This document shows, one piece after another, positions 22,139 to 32,615 of a stretch of 64,000 bases of DNA. Under the pieces are notes generated by a model that was not told the origin of the DNA, did not search any database, and saw only the letters and a program-made list of their open reading frames with translations. Location of the stretch: assembly GCA_027886185.1 (NCBI GenBank), contig WOAB01000055.1, positions 476,001 to 540,000 of the forward strand, read 5' to 3'. The stretch comes from Rheum nobile (taxonomy: Eukaryota; Streptophyta; Magnoliopsida; Caryophyllales; Polygonaceae). How positions within the stretch are numbered: position 1 is the first letter of the stretch; the number at the start of each line of letters is the position of its first letter. Position numbers and translations under genes: made by a program.

Positions 22139-22916
22139 CAGAGGCGGAACTGAGGGGGGCCAGGGGGGCTTGTGCCCCCTCTTTACCTTTAGTGTTGAGT
22201 ATATGTTTTTATTGTAGTATTCATATTCTGTAAAAGGGAGTTAGCTCAGTGGTCTTGTCTCTGTTGTTTGGTCTATGGGTTCCGTGTTCGAACCTCAAGC
22301 CCAACATCTTTAATTTTCTTTTCCTACTTCCTAGCTTCACTTTTATCCCTTACGTTTTTTGCTAACAATCTATCATCATTACTTCTCTTATGAAATATTA
22401 AGCTGGTGTGTAGATATATAATTTGTTATTAAATATACAATAATTAAGTATATTATTAATTAGTACATTATAATAATATATATTAATTATAATGTTTTAT
22501 TATTATTGGTTGACATTAAAATAGTTTGTTTCTTAACAAAGATGTATTGGTCTCTATCAAAATCCCTATTTACAAATAAGTATCAATTTATAAAAATCAA
22601 TGTGAAATATATATTATGGATAATGTCTCATCTACATGTAACAATACCCTCTAAATTATTAGCATGATTAGTTTTAGTATGCTTTTGAAAAGTTAAATAT
22701 CGGACTATATCTATATCTAAAAAATATAATAAATCTTGTAAATATATATAAGATAACTTTAATGTGTTATGTTAAAGACTATATATGAAAATAATTACAT
22801 AGTTCATATTCTTTTATTAATGATGATTATATCCAATCGAACATCCGAAACTCTCCCGATCCGTCCCACGCAATGTGCCCCGGCCCCCCTTTTAAATTTT
22901 CCTGGTTCCGCCGTTG
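22139..22916. mobile_element. hAT-like non-autonomous element, 778 bp, TSD GTTGCATT
   Basis: Left end CAGAGGCGGAAC (22139-22150) and right end GTTCCGCCGTTG (22905-22916) are complementary at 10 of 12 positions. GTTGCATT occurs on both sides (22131-22138 and 22917-22924), a perfect 8-bp duplication, and removing the element rejoins the copia text. The subterminal G-rich and C-rich tracts (GGGGGGCCAGGGGGGC at the left, CGGCCCCCC at the right) pair with each other. The centre is AT-rich. No transposase is present. Confidence 0.9.
22242..22295 (+). promoter_or_regulatory. tRNA-like A and B boxes inside the hAT-like element
   Basis: TAGCTCAGTGG (22242-22252) fits the Pol III A box, and TGTTCGAACCT (22285-22295) fits the B box at nearly nine of eleven positions. 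Their start-to-start spacing of about 43 bases equals that in tRNA genes. The arms do not fold into a good cloverleaf, so this is not a functional tRNA. It could be a SINE head or a tRNA-derived remnant captured by the element. Confidence 0.5.
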
Positions 22917-24091
22917 GTTGCATTCCCTTTGAATTAGTCTATTCTGCATTATATTTCAGAAGTGGTAGCATATCTAGAGGTTTTAGAGGGGAGTTTAGGC
23001 TCTGGCAAATTGTCCTGGTGTATGTGAGGCTTCACCAGTCATGCCCAATCAGTTTTCTATAAGTCATAAATTCATGGCTTAACCTCTGATCATTCTTGTT
23101 CTTGTCACCTTTTTTTTATCATATTTTGATTTCTCTTCATTCTTCCAATAAACTTTAGGTTTACGCTATATATAGATGATATATGCAACCTTATATTGAT
23201 ATTCTGTATCCAGTTTAGCCATGCATGGTTTCTTACTTGTCATGACTACAATCAATTTGATTTTTTCTGCTGTAGATTTTTATATCTCGTGATGCTGGAG
23301 CTAAAAGATGAAGGGTTAGGGTAAGTGAACATCAGAGGATATACCAACCCCTTTCTAAACAAAGTCATGCACTTAAAGTACTTGAGTTCCATAACTGATC
23401 GAATACTTTTATCAATTTGCATTTTCATTTTTAGGTGGATAACTCGTAAAGAAAGTGATCCTAATATTTAGCAAAAGATTCAGTGATTCACATGATATAT
23501 ATGAAATGTCACAAAACAGAATGAGCCTCATTTTTTTTTTAAGATTTCCACCTTTTTCTTTGGCGTAAGTAAATTTACCAACTTTTTTTATAAGTTGTGT
23601 ATATGATCTAGTAAATACTGTTGTAGCCACATCATGCAGCTAAAAACCTAGCTTTGTTCTCTTTTTTTATGACAGCAAGTCCCGCGATGAAGGTATGTTG
23701 GATTTTGAGTGGTCAGCATTCTTCATACCATGCTTTATTTCCATGGGCATGGACTATATATGATGGTGATTTCCCTAACTGTTACAATGCCAGTAGAGAC
23801 TAGTCTTTCATTTATAAATCTCAGATGCCTTACTCCATTGTGTAGGTGAGCCTGACCCTAATCTTAAGGCGTCTTGTCATCAAATATCGCCATTTATACC
23901 ACATCACTATCGGGATAGCAGTCTTCCAACCGCTGTATTTGCTTATACGGTATGTTGTATATTAGTTTTGTGTGGTACATGCATATAGAGAATAAAAGCA
24001 ATATAAAACCTGATTCATTCTTGTTATTTAGGGAACAATTTTCTCTTATCACTCCTTATCTATTATGCTTTAGTTGGATAACACTGGAAAG
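22917..24091 (+). other. Copia tail, then unassigned exon-like DNA
   Basis: After a few copia codons (to about 22950) no known family is seen. One stretch, 23848-23949, lies between an AG acceptor and a GT donor and reads GEPDPNLKASCHQISPFIP followed by HHYRDSSLPTAVFAYT without a stop. Tiny exon-like pieces flanked by AG and GT also occur near 23677. This may be a fragment of a cellular gene with introns, but I do not recognise the protein. Confidence 0.35.
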
Positions 24092-24702
24092 TGCAGAAAC
24101 CCGAAACTCAACGGAGGTCCGGCTAGCACTCCAGACCACCGCGGGCTGAAATCCTTCTGTGCTCCCTTCACCTGAGAGCTGCCTCAATGCAACACAGACC
24201 CTGGACGTGACGGACGATGGCGGCCCCGAACTTCTCCTTTCACTGCATCTGGTTCTTCCTCGACGTCAGCCACCTGAAACAGTCCCGGAAGGTGGGTTTC
24301 CGGGAGAAAACCCTCTGACGCCCAAATCAGTGAACCACACGAAAATCCGAAGATCAAATGAAGAGAAAGGGAAATGAAAATGATCTGCAAATAGAGAACG
24401 GTGAGGTGTCGAATCGGACAAAACGAGAAGTCAAAGCTTCAACAAACACTGATTGCCTCATTAATGGCAGCTGTCATCCTTGTTTTTAGGGTTTTTTGGG
24501 ATTGATGAAGGGAGCAAAAAGCCGAAAAAGAGATCCTGGAACTTTCCTCTTTCGTCTGTATTTATACTTGCTAAGGGCCCAAATCTCGGATGGGCCTTCG
24601 TGGGCTGGCCCAACTTGCTCAGAAACCAGGATCGGTACTTCCGCGAAGGGACTCCGCGGACTTGTGGATATCGTTAGATCCCGCGGACGAAATTGTGATC
24701 CC

Positions 24703-26188
24703 TGATAGGGGGGATAGTCGTATCACCTAATCAAATAAATCCTAGCAAACCTAAACAAGTAGTTAGGGCAAGCAAGGGTCGAATCCACAGGGAGGAAGGG
24801 ATTAATCTATGTGTTGTTCGCATGCAATAGTAACAAGAGGGGGGTTTTGTAGGGGGGTTTTGTAGTTGGTTGGTTGCAAACAAAACAAAGTAGAATGGAT
24901 GAAATATCAAGAGAGAAAAACACTTAGCCAAGTAATGTCCACATAAGTCATTCAAAGGTTGTTCATAGATTAAGTCCTATCTTCCTATTCGGTTATTCAT
25001 GTCCCGATCTTATGTAAATTCAGAGGGAAACCTTCCACAAAGAACCCTTACCAATGAATAACCCTAGTACCACTAAAGGTTCAACCCAAAGGCAGCAATG
25101 CATATAAGAATTAACCAGGATACACAGAACGCTCGCTCAGATGCATTTACCATGTAATTATCTCTCCCTACAATAGAACAATTTCAATCAGAGCATGTAA
25201 ATTGTAGTTGCTACAGCAGAATAGGACGTTAGCCCAACAGTTTCCTAATCCTAGCAATATGAAAATCACCAATAACAACTAGTTGCGCGGGCTAGTGAAA
25301 TTAATGAAATCCAATGGAATAAGCTTAGAAGAGATAATATAACTCAATAGGAATAAATAGATAGGAACAAAACCTCACAACCAGATGAATAAACTCATGC
25401 TTCCATTACCGGACTAAGCCAAAGAGGCTTAGCTCCTCATAGACATGGTGAAAACTTCAAAGGAAAAGAAAACAACGATGAATGAAAATTGCAACTAAAG
25501 TGTGGAAGATTTCAACCCTAATGCTAAAAGAAAGTATTTATAGGGCTCTAACAAAATGACCTAGCCCATTAAGAAACTAACTAAATTAAAAATAAGAAAA
25601 AGGAAAAAAAGAAATCTGAAAAGATAAGCTCAGGAAAAGACGTAGCTTTCGGCGCTGATGACCCGCGATCGCGGCCCAAGACCCGTGATCACGGTTAATG
25701 CTCGATTTTCAGCTTCTGCACCACTTTCGTAAAAACTTAATAACTTTTGATTCCCAACTCGTATTGCGTTCATATTTTGGGGACTTGTAGTAGACTTCAA
25801 GATCTAACTCCTCGAATTGGAATCACTGCATTTGGACATCTGAGTAGAGAGAACGAATCAATTGAATTCAGCACATTGTTCTTCTACTCTCGTGTGGACT
25901 CTCTCCTTGGTTCTTCTTCGTTCCTCAGTGGTCAACTTCTCTTCCTCTGGATATCTTCAATTTGCTTCTCCAGACCACCAAATCTACACTTCTCCTCTCT
26001 AACTCCATACTCCTTGGTGGCTCCATATCCTGAATCTTCAAATGTACTCCAATAAGCTCAAAACACCACCAAAACACCAATCTTCGCCCCCAAACACCAT
26101 GCACATGAATGTGTCTAAATCTACCCGAATGGCACCAATAAAACCCTCTAATAACTCTTAGTTAAGCCCTACAAAGTAGTGCTTATCA
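24703..26188 (-). mobile_element. Solo LTR of the Athila-like family, 1486 bp, TSD ATCCC
   Basis: It begins TGATAGGGGGGATAG and ends GTGCTTATCA. ATCCC flanks it at 24698-24702 and 26189-26193. Its text is colinear with the LTRs at 14003 and 19255 (for example the GCAAGCAAGGGTCGAAT and CCAGGATACA blocks) but clearly diverged. The minus-strand TATA CCCTATAAATAC lies near 25536-25547, with CCCGCGATCGCGG at about 25661-25674 upstream of it. It has no coding region. Confidence 0.93.
25661..25698. repeat. CpG palindromes in solo LTR
   Basis: ACCCGCGATCGCGGCC and ACCCGTGATCACGGTT stand side by side. They are two variants of the CpG palindrome found in the other LTRs of this family; the second has lost CpGs by C-to-T type changes. 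Confidence 0.75.
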
Positions 26189-26196
26189 ATCCCACA

Positions 26197-26215
26197 GCCA
26201 GCCCCCCCAAGCCTT
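26197..26215 (-). promoter_or_regulatory. Polypurine tract of the Tat element
   Basis: The minus strand reads AGGCTTGGGGGGGCTGGC immediately before the LTR start TGTGGGATC. This purine-rich run is in the correct place to prime plus-strand DNA synthesis. Confidence 0.65.
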
Positions 26216-26397
26216 TCGCCCATAATGCTGATGGGGCAAAAGCTTGGTTAGTGCTCTTTTCGCGAAAGGATTCACTCTTAAGTGACCGACCTTTTCAAAT
26301 TCCGAGGTGATTTTCGAAAAAATGCAATTATTGGCGCCTTTTCTCTTCCTTTTTTCTCTTTTTTTTTTTATTTGACGGTTCGACTTCCACCCTTGCC

Positions 26398-26405
26398 TAT
26401 AAAAG
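26398..26405 (+). promoter_or_regulatory. TATA box for the antisense ORF
   Basis: CTATAAAAGGGG on the plus strand sits about 450 bp before the ATG at 26851. It is followed by a T- and C-rich leader. It faces away from the gag-pol direction, so it would drive the antisense gene independently of the LTRs. The function is inferred from sequence and position. Confidence 0.55.
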
Positions 26406-26850
26406 GGGTTAATTTCGACTGTCTTTTCTTCGTCTGTGTTTCGCTCTTTTCCTCTGTGAAACTTCGCTTTGGCTCTCAGTGGAGTGGTTTTTGGCCAGGG
26501 TTCTCTGTTCTCATGTGATTCTCTCTTCTTGTTACCTTGTTTTGATCGTTGTTGCTTTCTTCGCCTCTCATTTTTCTTGTTTTTTTCTTTTACTTCATGT
26601 TGTTCAGACTATTTGGGATGTGTCGTCGTCAAGCTTGGTTCACCGGAGATATCCCGTCGGCAAGGTATGCCGGTGTCTTTTTCTTGGTTTATTTGGTGTC
26701 TTTTTTCCTCCTTATCTTTCCTATGCCAGTGTGGACGACATTCCCTCAAAGTTGGTGTGACATTTCTCACTATTTCTCTGCCTCTTATTCTCTTTGCGCA
26801 GGAAGCCAGGAATTAGGTTTTGACTTTTCTTTGTTCGAGAGGACAACTTT

Positions 26851-27936
26851 ATGAACAAGCGTACAACTATCATGAGCGATGTGGAGAATTCTGGGGAAGG
26901 CTCGTCTACGTCTTCGAATGGGGAAAACCGTCGAAAGAGGCGCCATGACAAGCGCCCTGAAGATGCTCCCGTGGAAAGCGGTTGCGGGGTTTCTTTGAGG
27001 GGTGAAGAAGAATCTTCCGCGGAGGTTGATAAGAGTAATCCTTCTTTACGCGAAGAACCTGCTCCCGCGCAGCAGAAATCCCCTTCGCGTTTGTTTGAGC
27101 CTTCTAAGCCCTATATTTTGAAGAAGCCCGTGAAGGGTGAGGTTGAATCCCATTTGACCGAGGGGGATCTACGTTCGATTGCTGGCACATTTCCTTTCCC
27201 AGAAGACACCTGCTTGGCACTTCCTGCCGAGCATTCCCTTTCCTTTCATTCCTACCCTAATTTCCTTATTGTAAGTCTTGATGCCTTTCGGGCCGGTTTC
27301 CGCTTTCCGATAGTCCCGCTTTTCAGGGAGTTTTTGAACACCTTGGGGATAAGCCCCATTCAGCTTCACCCGAATGCTTGGAGGGGTTTGAGTGGTTTTT
27401 TCCTTCAGTGTCGAGAGATGGGCGTCGTACCCACACTTGACCTTCTGTTCATGTTGTTTGCTTCGCGGAGCCTGCCTGATGATTTTTGGACCTTGAAGGT
27501 TTTGTTTACACAAAAACTAAGCAAGCCTTCTCACCTTGATAAGTGGAAGGAGAGATGGTTTCTGGTCAGGCTTCGCGAAGATCCTGGAATACTGGTTCTT
27601 CCCCGCCCTGGCAAATTCCCATTGAGCGTGGGTCCTCAAAAGAAGAAGAAGTCGAAGGGTGGGAAACAGAAACTTCTTGACAAGTTCAAAAGGGAGGACC
27701 TTTTGGATTGCGATAAGTATCTCACCCCTGCGAGTTTGGAAGATGCGGGGCTGAGCATGGTCCACCCACTTGGTGGTGAGGAATTTTCCTTGAGGTTGAT
27801 GTTTGGGTCAACAAAACCATTCGTACATCGAGTGGAGCTTTCAGAGTTGAGCTATATTATTATTATTTATTTGGTTTCGACATTTTCCTCAACAAGAAAC
27901 TATTTATTTAACTTTCTGCGTGTTTTTCGGGAATGA
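26851..27936 (+). CDS. Antisense ORF of the Tat element, Transposase_28-like N-terminal part
   Basis: The frame is antisense to gag-pol and opens with an ATG at 26851. Residues 1-90 are polar and charged. From about residue 100 the text (FPFPEDTCLALPAEHSLSFH, GFRFPIVPLFREFLNTLGIS, QLHPNAWRGLSGFFLQCREM) follows the pattern of the plant family described as putative gypsy-type transposon (Transposase_28). That family is known from additional ORFs in Tat elements; its function is unknown. A basic KKKKSKGGKQK tract follows near residue 260. The last 25 or so codons, AT-rich from about 27850, are probably intron read-through. The next exon is likely near 28416. Confidence 0.75.
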   Translation: MNKRTTIMSDVENSGEGSSTSSNGENRRKRRHDKRPEDAPVESGCGVSLRGEEESSAEVDKSNPSLREEPAPAQQKSPSRLFEPSKPYILKKPVKGEVESHLTEGDLRSIAGTFPFPEDTCLALPAEHSLSFHSYPNFLIVSLDAFRAGFRFPIVPLFREFLNTLGISPIQLHPNAWRGLSGFFLQCREMGVVPTLDLLFMLFASRSLPDDFWTLKVLFTQKLSKPSHLDKWKERWFLVRLREDPGILVLPRPGKFPLSVGPQKKKKSKGGKQKLLDKFKREDLLDCDKYLTPASLEDAGLSMVHPLGGEEFSLRLMFGSTKPFVHRVELSELSYIIIIYLVSTFSSTRNYLFNFLRVFRE

Positions 27937-28032
27937 TTTTTTGTCAATTCAAGAAGACTCTTCCCGACTTAGAGACTTTGTCTCCGGTGGAGGATCAACC
28001 TCCCGCGGAGACAGAGGATGAAACCAAATAAA

Positions 28033-28167
28033 GATGTTGAGTCCTCCTCTCGGGAACGTGGGGTGGATGCTGCGGCAGATGACGATGATATGATTCCTGT
28101 TGAACAAGAGGTGGGGTGAACAAGGATGCCAAGTGATTGATGTTGAGTCCTCCTCTCGGGAACGTGG
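28033..28167 (+). repeat. 106-bp tandem duplication in antisense gene
   Basis: A 29-bp string beginning GATGTTGAGTCCTCCTCTC occurs at 28033 and again at 28139. It marks a partial tandem duplication between the two parts of the antisense gene, and probably breaks its original frame. Confidence 0.8.
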
Positions 28168-28415
28168 ACATACCTTGGAGCCCCTGCCCGTTGATCGCGT
28201 AAGATAGGAGGTTTCGGGTTCCTCCTTTCAAGTTAAGGCCGTCACTTCTAATGGAGGATCTGACGAAGATGATTGGGCCGAGGTCCGGCGTCTCCTTCAT
28301 TCGGTAATTTTTCCTCTTCTTTCTTCCCTTCTTGGAGTTCTAGTTCTTCTTTTTACCTTTATTGACTTGACCAGCCTTTCTTTGCATTTTTTCTGGCTCC
28401 TAAGCGTCCGATGTT

Positions 28416-29108
28416 ATGGACCGGGTTTACGTGAACCTTCGGACTCGCGGGGTTGAAGCTGCGACTCATGCTTTGGAGAACACTCGACTTCGTGGAGAGA
28501 TCGAGTTGTTGCGTTCTCGACAAGCTGAAAAAGACAAGGAGCTGAGGGCCGTGCAAGAAAGATGTGAGAAGATCTTGGCCGATAAGGAGAGGGTTGTTTC
28601 GTGCAAGAAGGAGGCTCTTTCGCGAGAGAAGGAGGATCTTTCGCGGGAGAGGGAGGCTCTTGCGGAGAAGGAGAAAGCTTTCGTAGAACTGTCCTCCATG
28701 GGCGATGAACTAAAGGGTTTACGCAAACAAATAGTTACAGCTAGGCAGGACGCGGTAGACGAGTATGCTGCTGGCTATCGTCAAAAGGCTCGCGTGAATT
28801 TCTTTGCTAGGGCATCTTATGTTTTGGGAGGCTATGTTGGGATAAAACAGATGGCGGAGCATCATGGAGTTCAAGCCATTAAATTCGACCCTACTCATAA
28901 CTACAATCTTCGTCCGGCGAATCAAATAGGGTATGTTCCGCCAAAGCTGGGAGATGTGGTGGGGGACCGCGAGGGGACTCTGGAGGCTTGGGGGGTTAGT
29001 GCTCTTCCCGATGGGGAGCCCCTTCGTGCAGGCCCGGCCACTTCTGTTCTCACTCCTTCGAGGAAAAGAGATCGCCCTGAAAGTGCTAGTGATGTTGCCC
29101 CTTCGTGA
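28416..29108 (+). CDS. Antisense ORF, coiled-coil C-terminal part, 230 aa
   Basis: This is the likely second part of the antisense gene. Residues 20-115 form a long charged coiled coil (EIELLRSRQAEKDKELR and repeated SREKEDLSREREALAEKEK heptads). A globular tail follows with an FDPTHNYNLRPANQIGYVPP region and a basic SRKRDRP near the end. Coiled-coil tails after a Transposase_28-like domain are common in these plant proteins. The ATG at 28416 may be internal if splicing joins it to the upstream part. Confidence 0.7.
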   Translation: MDRVYVNLRTRGVEAATHALENTRLRGEIELLRSRQAEKDKELRAVQERCEKILADKERVVSCKKEALSREKEDLSREREALAEKEKAFVELSSMGDELKGLRKQIVTARQDAVDEYAAGYRQKARVNFFARASYVLGGYVGIKQMAEHHGVQAIKFDPTHNYNLRPANQIGYVPPKLGDVVGDREGTLEAWGVSALPDGEPLRAGPATSVLTPSRKRDRPESASDVAPS

Positions 29109-29358
29109 GCTTATCTTTGCGGTGTCTGACTGATTAGACATTTGATTGACTTTGGCTATGTCTAGCTGTACTTTTCTCTGACTCGCCTCTTTCGTGGCCT
29201 TGTTAGTTTTGTGTTGACCGTTGCCTTTTTTGTAGCATTTAAACTCTTGCTTCCGTTACTTGTTTTCCTTCTATAAATGTCTCGCTTTGGTTGGTTATCC
29301 TTTCTTGTTGGTTTATTGCTTTTCTTTTGTTTTCGAGTTTGGCCATACCTTAAGAGAG

Positions 29359-29721
29359 ATGGTGTGTTTGGTTTTGGAGTTTTATCGTGGTGGTCGCATT
29401 GTTTGCAATCGGGGGGATCGTCGACTAGGGTCGGTGCATCGTTATGTTGGCGGGACCCGAGAGGTGATGGTGATGGGTGAGGTGACCCAGTACGATTATG
29501 GTGCCTTTATGGCCTTTGCGTTTCACGGCTTTTGGCCGGAGATTGGTCGTGTTTTTTATTTCCCTTCTGGTGAAGAGCCCCGGCGTTTGCGTGAAGTGAC
29601 CAGTGATGAAGATATGGCCAATATTGTCACCTTGGGTGCGGCGGGGACTATGGCACTCTACGTTGAGCCCTCACCTCCACCTGGGTTTTCTCCACGGAGT
29701 CTTCGTCATGCGGGTTTGTGA
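29359..29721 (+). CDS. Separate antisense ORF with PB1-like domain, about 120 aa
   Basis: From MVCLVLEFYRGGRI the frame shows an FYRGG start, a YVGG block and an acidic-aromatic stretch (YDYGAFMAFAFHGFW). VFYFPSGEEPRRLREVTSDE and MANIVTLGAAGTMALYVEP follow. This resembles the PB1-like N-terminal domain of many plant Mutator-type transposases (GG, then D-Y-F, then W/FYxPxG, LRxLxxDxD). It lies 250 bp after the coiled-coil ORF on the same strand, still inside the Tat element. I know the domain mainly from MULE proteins, so its presence here is unusual. The start is uncertain because the frame is open from 29260. Confidence 0.55.
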   Translation: MVCLVLEFYRGGRIVCNRGDRRLGSVHRYVGGTREVMVMGEVTQYDYGAFMAFAFHGFWPEIGRVFYFPSGEEPRRLREVTSDEDMANIVTLGAAGTMALYVEPSPPPGFSPRSLRHAGL

Positions 29722-30500
29722 GGCCTCTTTGTGGCCTACCCCCACTTTCATTTTTCTTGCTTTTGTAAGTTTTTTGGTTTGCGTTTGGAAAAAAGAAGAA
29801 AAATGAATTGCGGGAACGAAGGGATGTTGAGAAAATGTATTCTCGATTGTGTCTTTGCTTATATCTACGAAAGAAGTTTCTCTGTATTGAGTTTGTATGG
29901 CAACAGACTTTCTAGCTTCTTATATTTACGTGTTTGATCTATCTTCCGATTTCCTTGCGCTGCAAAATTTTTACTTGCTTCTCTATCAACAACGCTTCGT
30001 GGACTTGACCTGGTATTCTCCGCATCCCCACCTTCCAGGCTCAGTCTCGCGCATTCTGGTGTTGTGGAACGTGTCTTGCTCATCTGCGTGTCTTGCTTCC
30101 TTTTGATTGCTTTGCTAGCTTGCTCTTTTTATGCTTCGCGTAACTCGGAGAGTATTCACTTTTTTCCTTGCTCAAACTGGCTTAGCCCCGGGGGTACTTG
30201 CCTTTTAACTAAACTTGCCTGCACAACATTCATCGCTTTGTCAGAATACATGTATACACCGTATTTTATTGACACGGCGAATTTCGCTTACGGGGTATGG
30301 CTTGCCTTATGTTGCCTTGCCCTTACTTGCTTTCTTGCTCATTTCTTTCTCCAACTTTCATTGCTCGTGTTGGTGCTTGCCCTTTTTCTCTTGCTTCCTC
30401 TTTTATTGCTAGGCCTATTGTTTAGCCACGTTCCGTTTTAGTTTGCGAGAATAAATCAGGAGAGTAAAAGTTTTTGGGTGATTTGCAGCTTGGGTTTAAC
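29722..30500. other. Spacer between antisense genes and integrase end
   Basis: It is T- and C-rich on the plus strand, with a hydrophobic 125-codon frame at 30064-30441 that looks compositional. It may be the 3' untranslated region of the antisense transcript and, in the other direction, of gag-pol. Confidence 0.45.
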
Positions 30501-30527
30501 GTACCTGATTGTCTTTCCGCGTATACC

Positions 30528-31736
30528 TCAAGGGTAGTACTTGTGGAGTCTCATCACATTCCATGTGTTGGGAATCGGGTTGCCAGCATGGTCTTTCAGC
30601 TTGTAGGCACCAGGGGCAACCTCTTTGACGACAATATAAGGGCCTTCCCAGTTAGGGTCCAGCTTTCCACCCTCCGTTTTGCAGAGGACTAGATCCCCTT
30701 GCGCGAACCCCCTGAGCTTTATCCCCTTGTTGTGATACGTGGCAATACATCTATTGTATTCCTGTTCACGAACCTCAGCCATTTCTCTCATTTCTTCTCG
30801 AAGTTGCACTTCTAGCTTCATCTTTTCCCCGTTCTCCTCTTCGTCGTACTAAAGAATTCTCTCGCTTGGGAACAGGTGCTCCACCGGGACTACGGCTTCT
30901 ACTCCGTATGCTAGCGAGAAGGAAGTCTCCCCAGTTCCTCGTTTGGACGTCGTCTTGTTGGCCCATAGCACCAATGGTAGCACTTCTGCCCACCTTCCAT
31001 GCGCCTTGGTCAACCTCCTTTTTAGCCCGTGCAGAATCTTCCCATTGGCGTTTTCCACTTGACCATTCGTTTGGGGGTGCGAGACTGAGGCAAAGTGTAG
31101 CTTGATACCTAAGCCTTCGCAGAAGTCCTTCAGCTTGTCGGTGCAGAATTGGGGACCCCTATCGGTTACGATGTCTTGCGGCAACCCAAACCTGCATACG
31201 ATGCTCTGCCAGAGAAACTTTTTTACTTGTTCAACAATGGTTGATGCCAGCGGTACTGCTTCTATCCACTTGGTGAAATAGTCTATCGCCACCAGTACGT
31301 ACTGCAGTTGGCCAGGTGCCTTCGGGAAAGGACCAAGAATATCCATTCCCCACTTCGCGAAAGGGCAGGGGGAGCTAATGACCTGCAAGGGAACTCCTGG
31401 TTGGTGTGAAGCCAGGGCGTGAGCCTGGCATCCTTTGCAGGACTGAGACACTCTTATGGCATCTGTTTTCATAGTGGGCCAAAAATAGCTTGCTCGCATG
31501 GTCTTGTATACCATAGCTCTCCAACCCGAGTGGCTTCCGCAGATATCTCTGTGAACCTCCAACATCATGTTGTGGCCATCGGCTAAGGATAGGCATTTTA
31601 ACCCTGCTAGCATGTATCCTTTCTTGTACAAGATTCCGTTGCTCATGTAGAACCGTGAGGCCCTGATTTGCAGTTTCCTCCTCTCTTTGGGATCCACAGG
31701 TGCCATCCCCCTTTGGAGATACTCGCGGATCGGCAT
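30528..31736 (-). pseudogene. Tat integrase
   Basis: Integrase joins element cDNA to chromosomal DNA. The zinc-finger region has the HHCC-type pattern (EVHRDICGSHSGWRAM, then CKGCQAHA). The catalytic core shows WGMDILGPF (first Asp), IVTDRGPQF (second Asp) and SHPQTNGQVENANG (Glu). The C-terminal part continues after a stop near 30849 with DLVLCKTEGGKLDPNWEGPYIV and a final MRLHKYYP. A single stop and perhaps one shift interrupt the polyprotein. Confidence 0.93.
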
Positions 31737-31739
31737 TCT

Positions 31740-32610
31740 CCAGTCATCTGTCTACATCTCTTCTTCCGCTATTGCCATGACTTCTTGCCCGATAGACCTC
31801 TGTGCTCTAGTTTCCAGCCACACGTGCTCCTTTGCTTGCAGTTTTACTCGCGACCCCAGCTTGGCCAGTTCATCCGCTTTCTCGTTTTTCATTCTGGGTA
31901 CTGAGTGTATCTCAAAATGGTCCAGTGCGGAGCGGAGGGTTGTGACTTTTCGTCAATAAGCGGGTAGGCTTCCTGTCTTGGCTTCGTACTCTCCGCGGAG
32001 TTACTTTACTACTATTTCTGAGTCGCTGTAGCACTTTACATTTCTCGCCCCATTCGCCAAGGCTAACTCAATCCCAGCAATAACAGCTTCATACTCGGCT
32101 TCATTGTTCGTTGCTGGGAAGTCGAGAGAGATGGCATATTCGAAACATTCTCCTCCCGGAGAAGTCAGAGTGACTCATGCCCCGCATCCCTCCTCGTTAA
32201 CGGCCCCATCCACAAACAGAGTCCACGCGTACTGATCTTCAGGTGAGCCATCCCCGCTAAGTTCGCGGAAGGTAGTTTCAACTATGAAATCTGCCAAGGC
32301 TTATGCCTTGATTGCGGGTCTTGGGCGGTAATCGATTTCAATCTCTGATAACTCCACTTGGTGAGCCGCCCGGATACCGTGGGTCTATGAAAAAAGCTAC
32401 GCAACGGTAGATTAGATAAGACCTAGACGGGGTGGGCCTGAAAATACGGTCGTAACTTTCTGGCCGCCATCACAATGGCAAGTGCAATTTTCTCCACAGG
32501 GGGTAGCGAGTTTCCGCAGGAATGAGTGCTCTGCTGAAGAAGTATATTGGTTGCTCTTGCTGCTTCACCAGGACGGCGCTGATCGCCCTTGAGCTGGACG
32601 ATATATAGAG
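31740..32610 (-). pseudogene. Tat RNase H region, several stops
   Basis: On the minus strand the text continues from the reverse transcriptase after the solo LTR: LYISSSSRAISAVLVKQQ (about 32556-32610). RNase H follows, with YAWTLFVDGAVNEEGCGA (catalytic Asp), NNEAEYEAVIAGIELA (Glu) and VKCYSDSEIVVK (Asp), and then a tether with MKNEKADELAKLGS. At least three single-base stops and frameshifts lie between 32480 and 31755. Confidence 0.8.
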
Positions 32611-32615
32611 CTGGA

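Larger units (their letters stand above)
24092..26196 (-). repeat. Tat 3' LTR, split by a solo LTR
   Basis: LTR sequence occupies 24092-24702 and resumes at 26194-26196 after the nested solo LTR and its duplicated ATCCC. The minus-strand TATA box AGTATAAATACAG lies at about 24556-24569. It ends CCCACA, and the right copy ends CCCATA. Confidence 0.88.

Noticed and set aside
22235..22305. A real tRNA gene
   Set aside because: A and B boxes are present, but acceptor, D and T arms do not pair, and the block lies inside a hAT-like element.
30064..30441. 125-codon hydrophobic frame that looks like a membrane protein
   Set aside because: Low-complexity Leu/Phe/Cys text from a T- and C-rich strand in a spacer of the Tat element, with no known match and no promoter or conserved motif.
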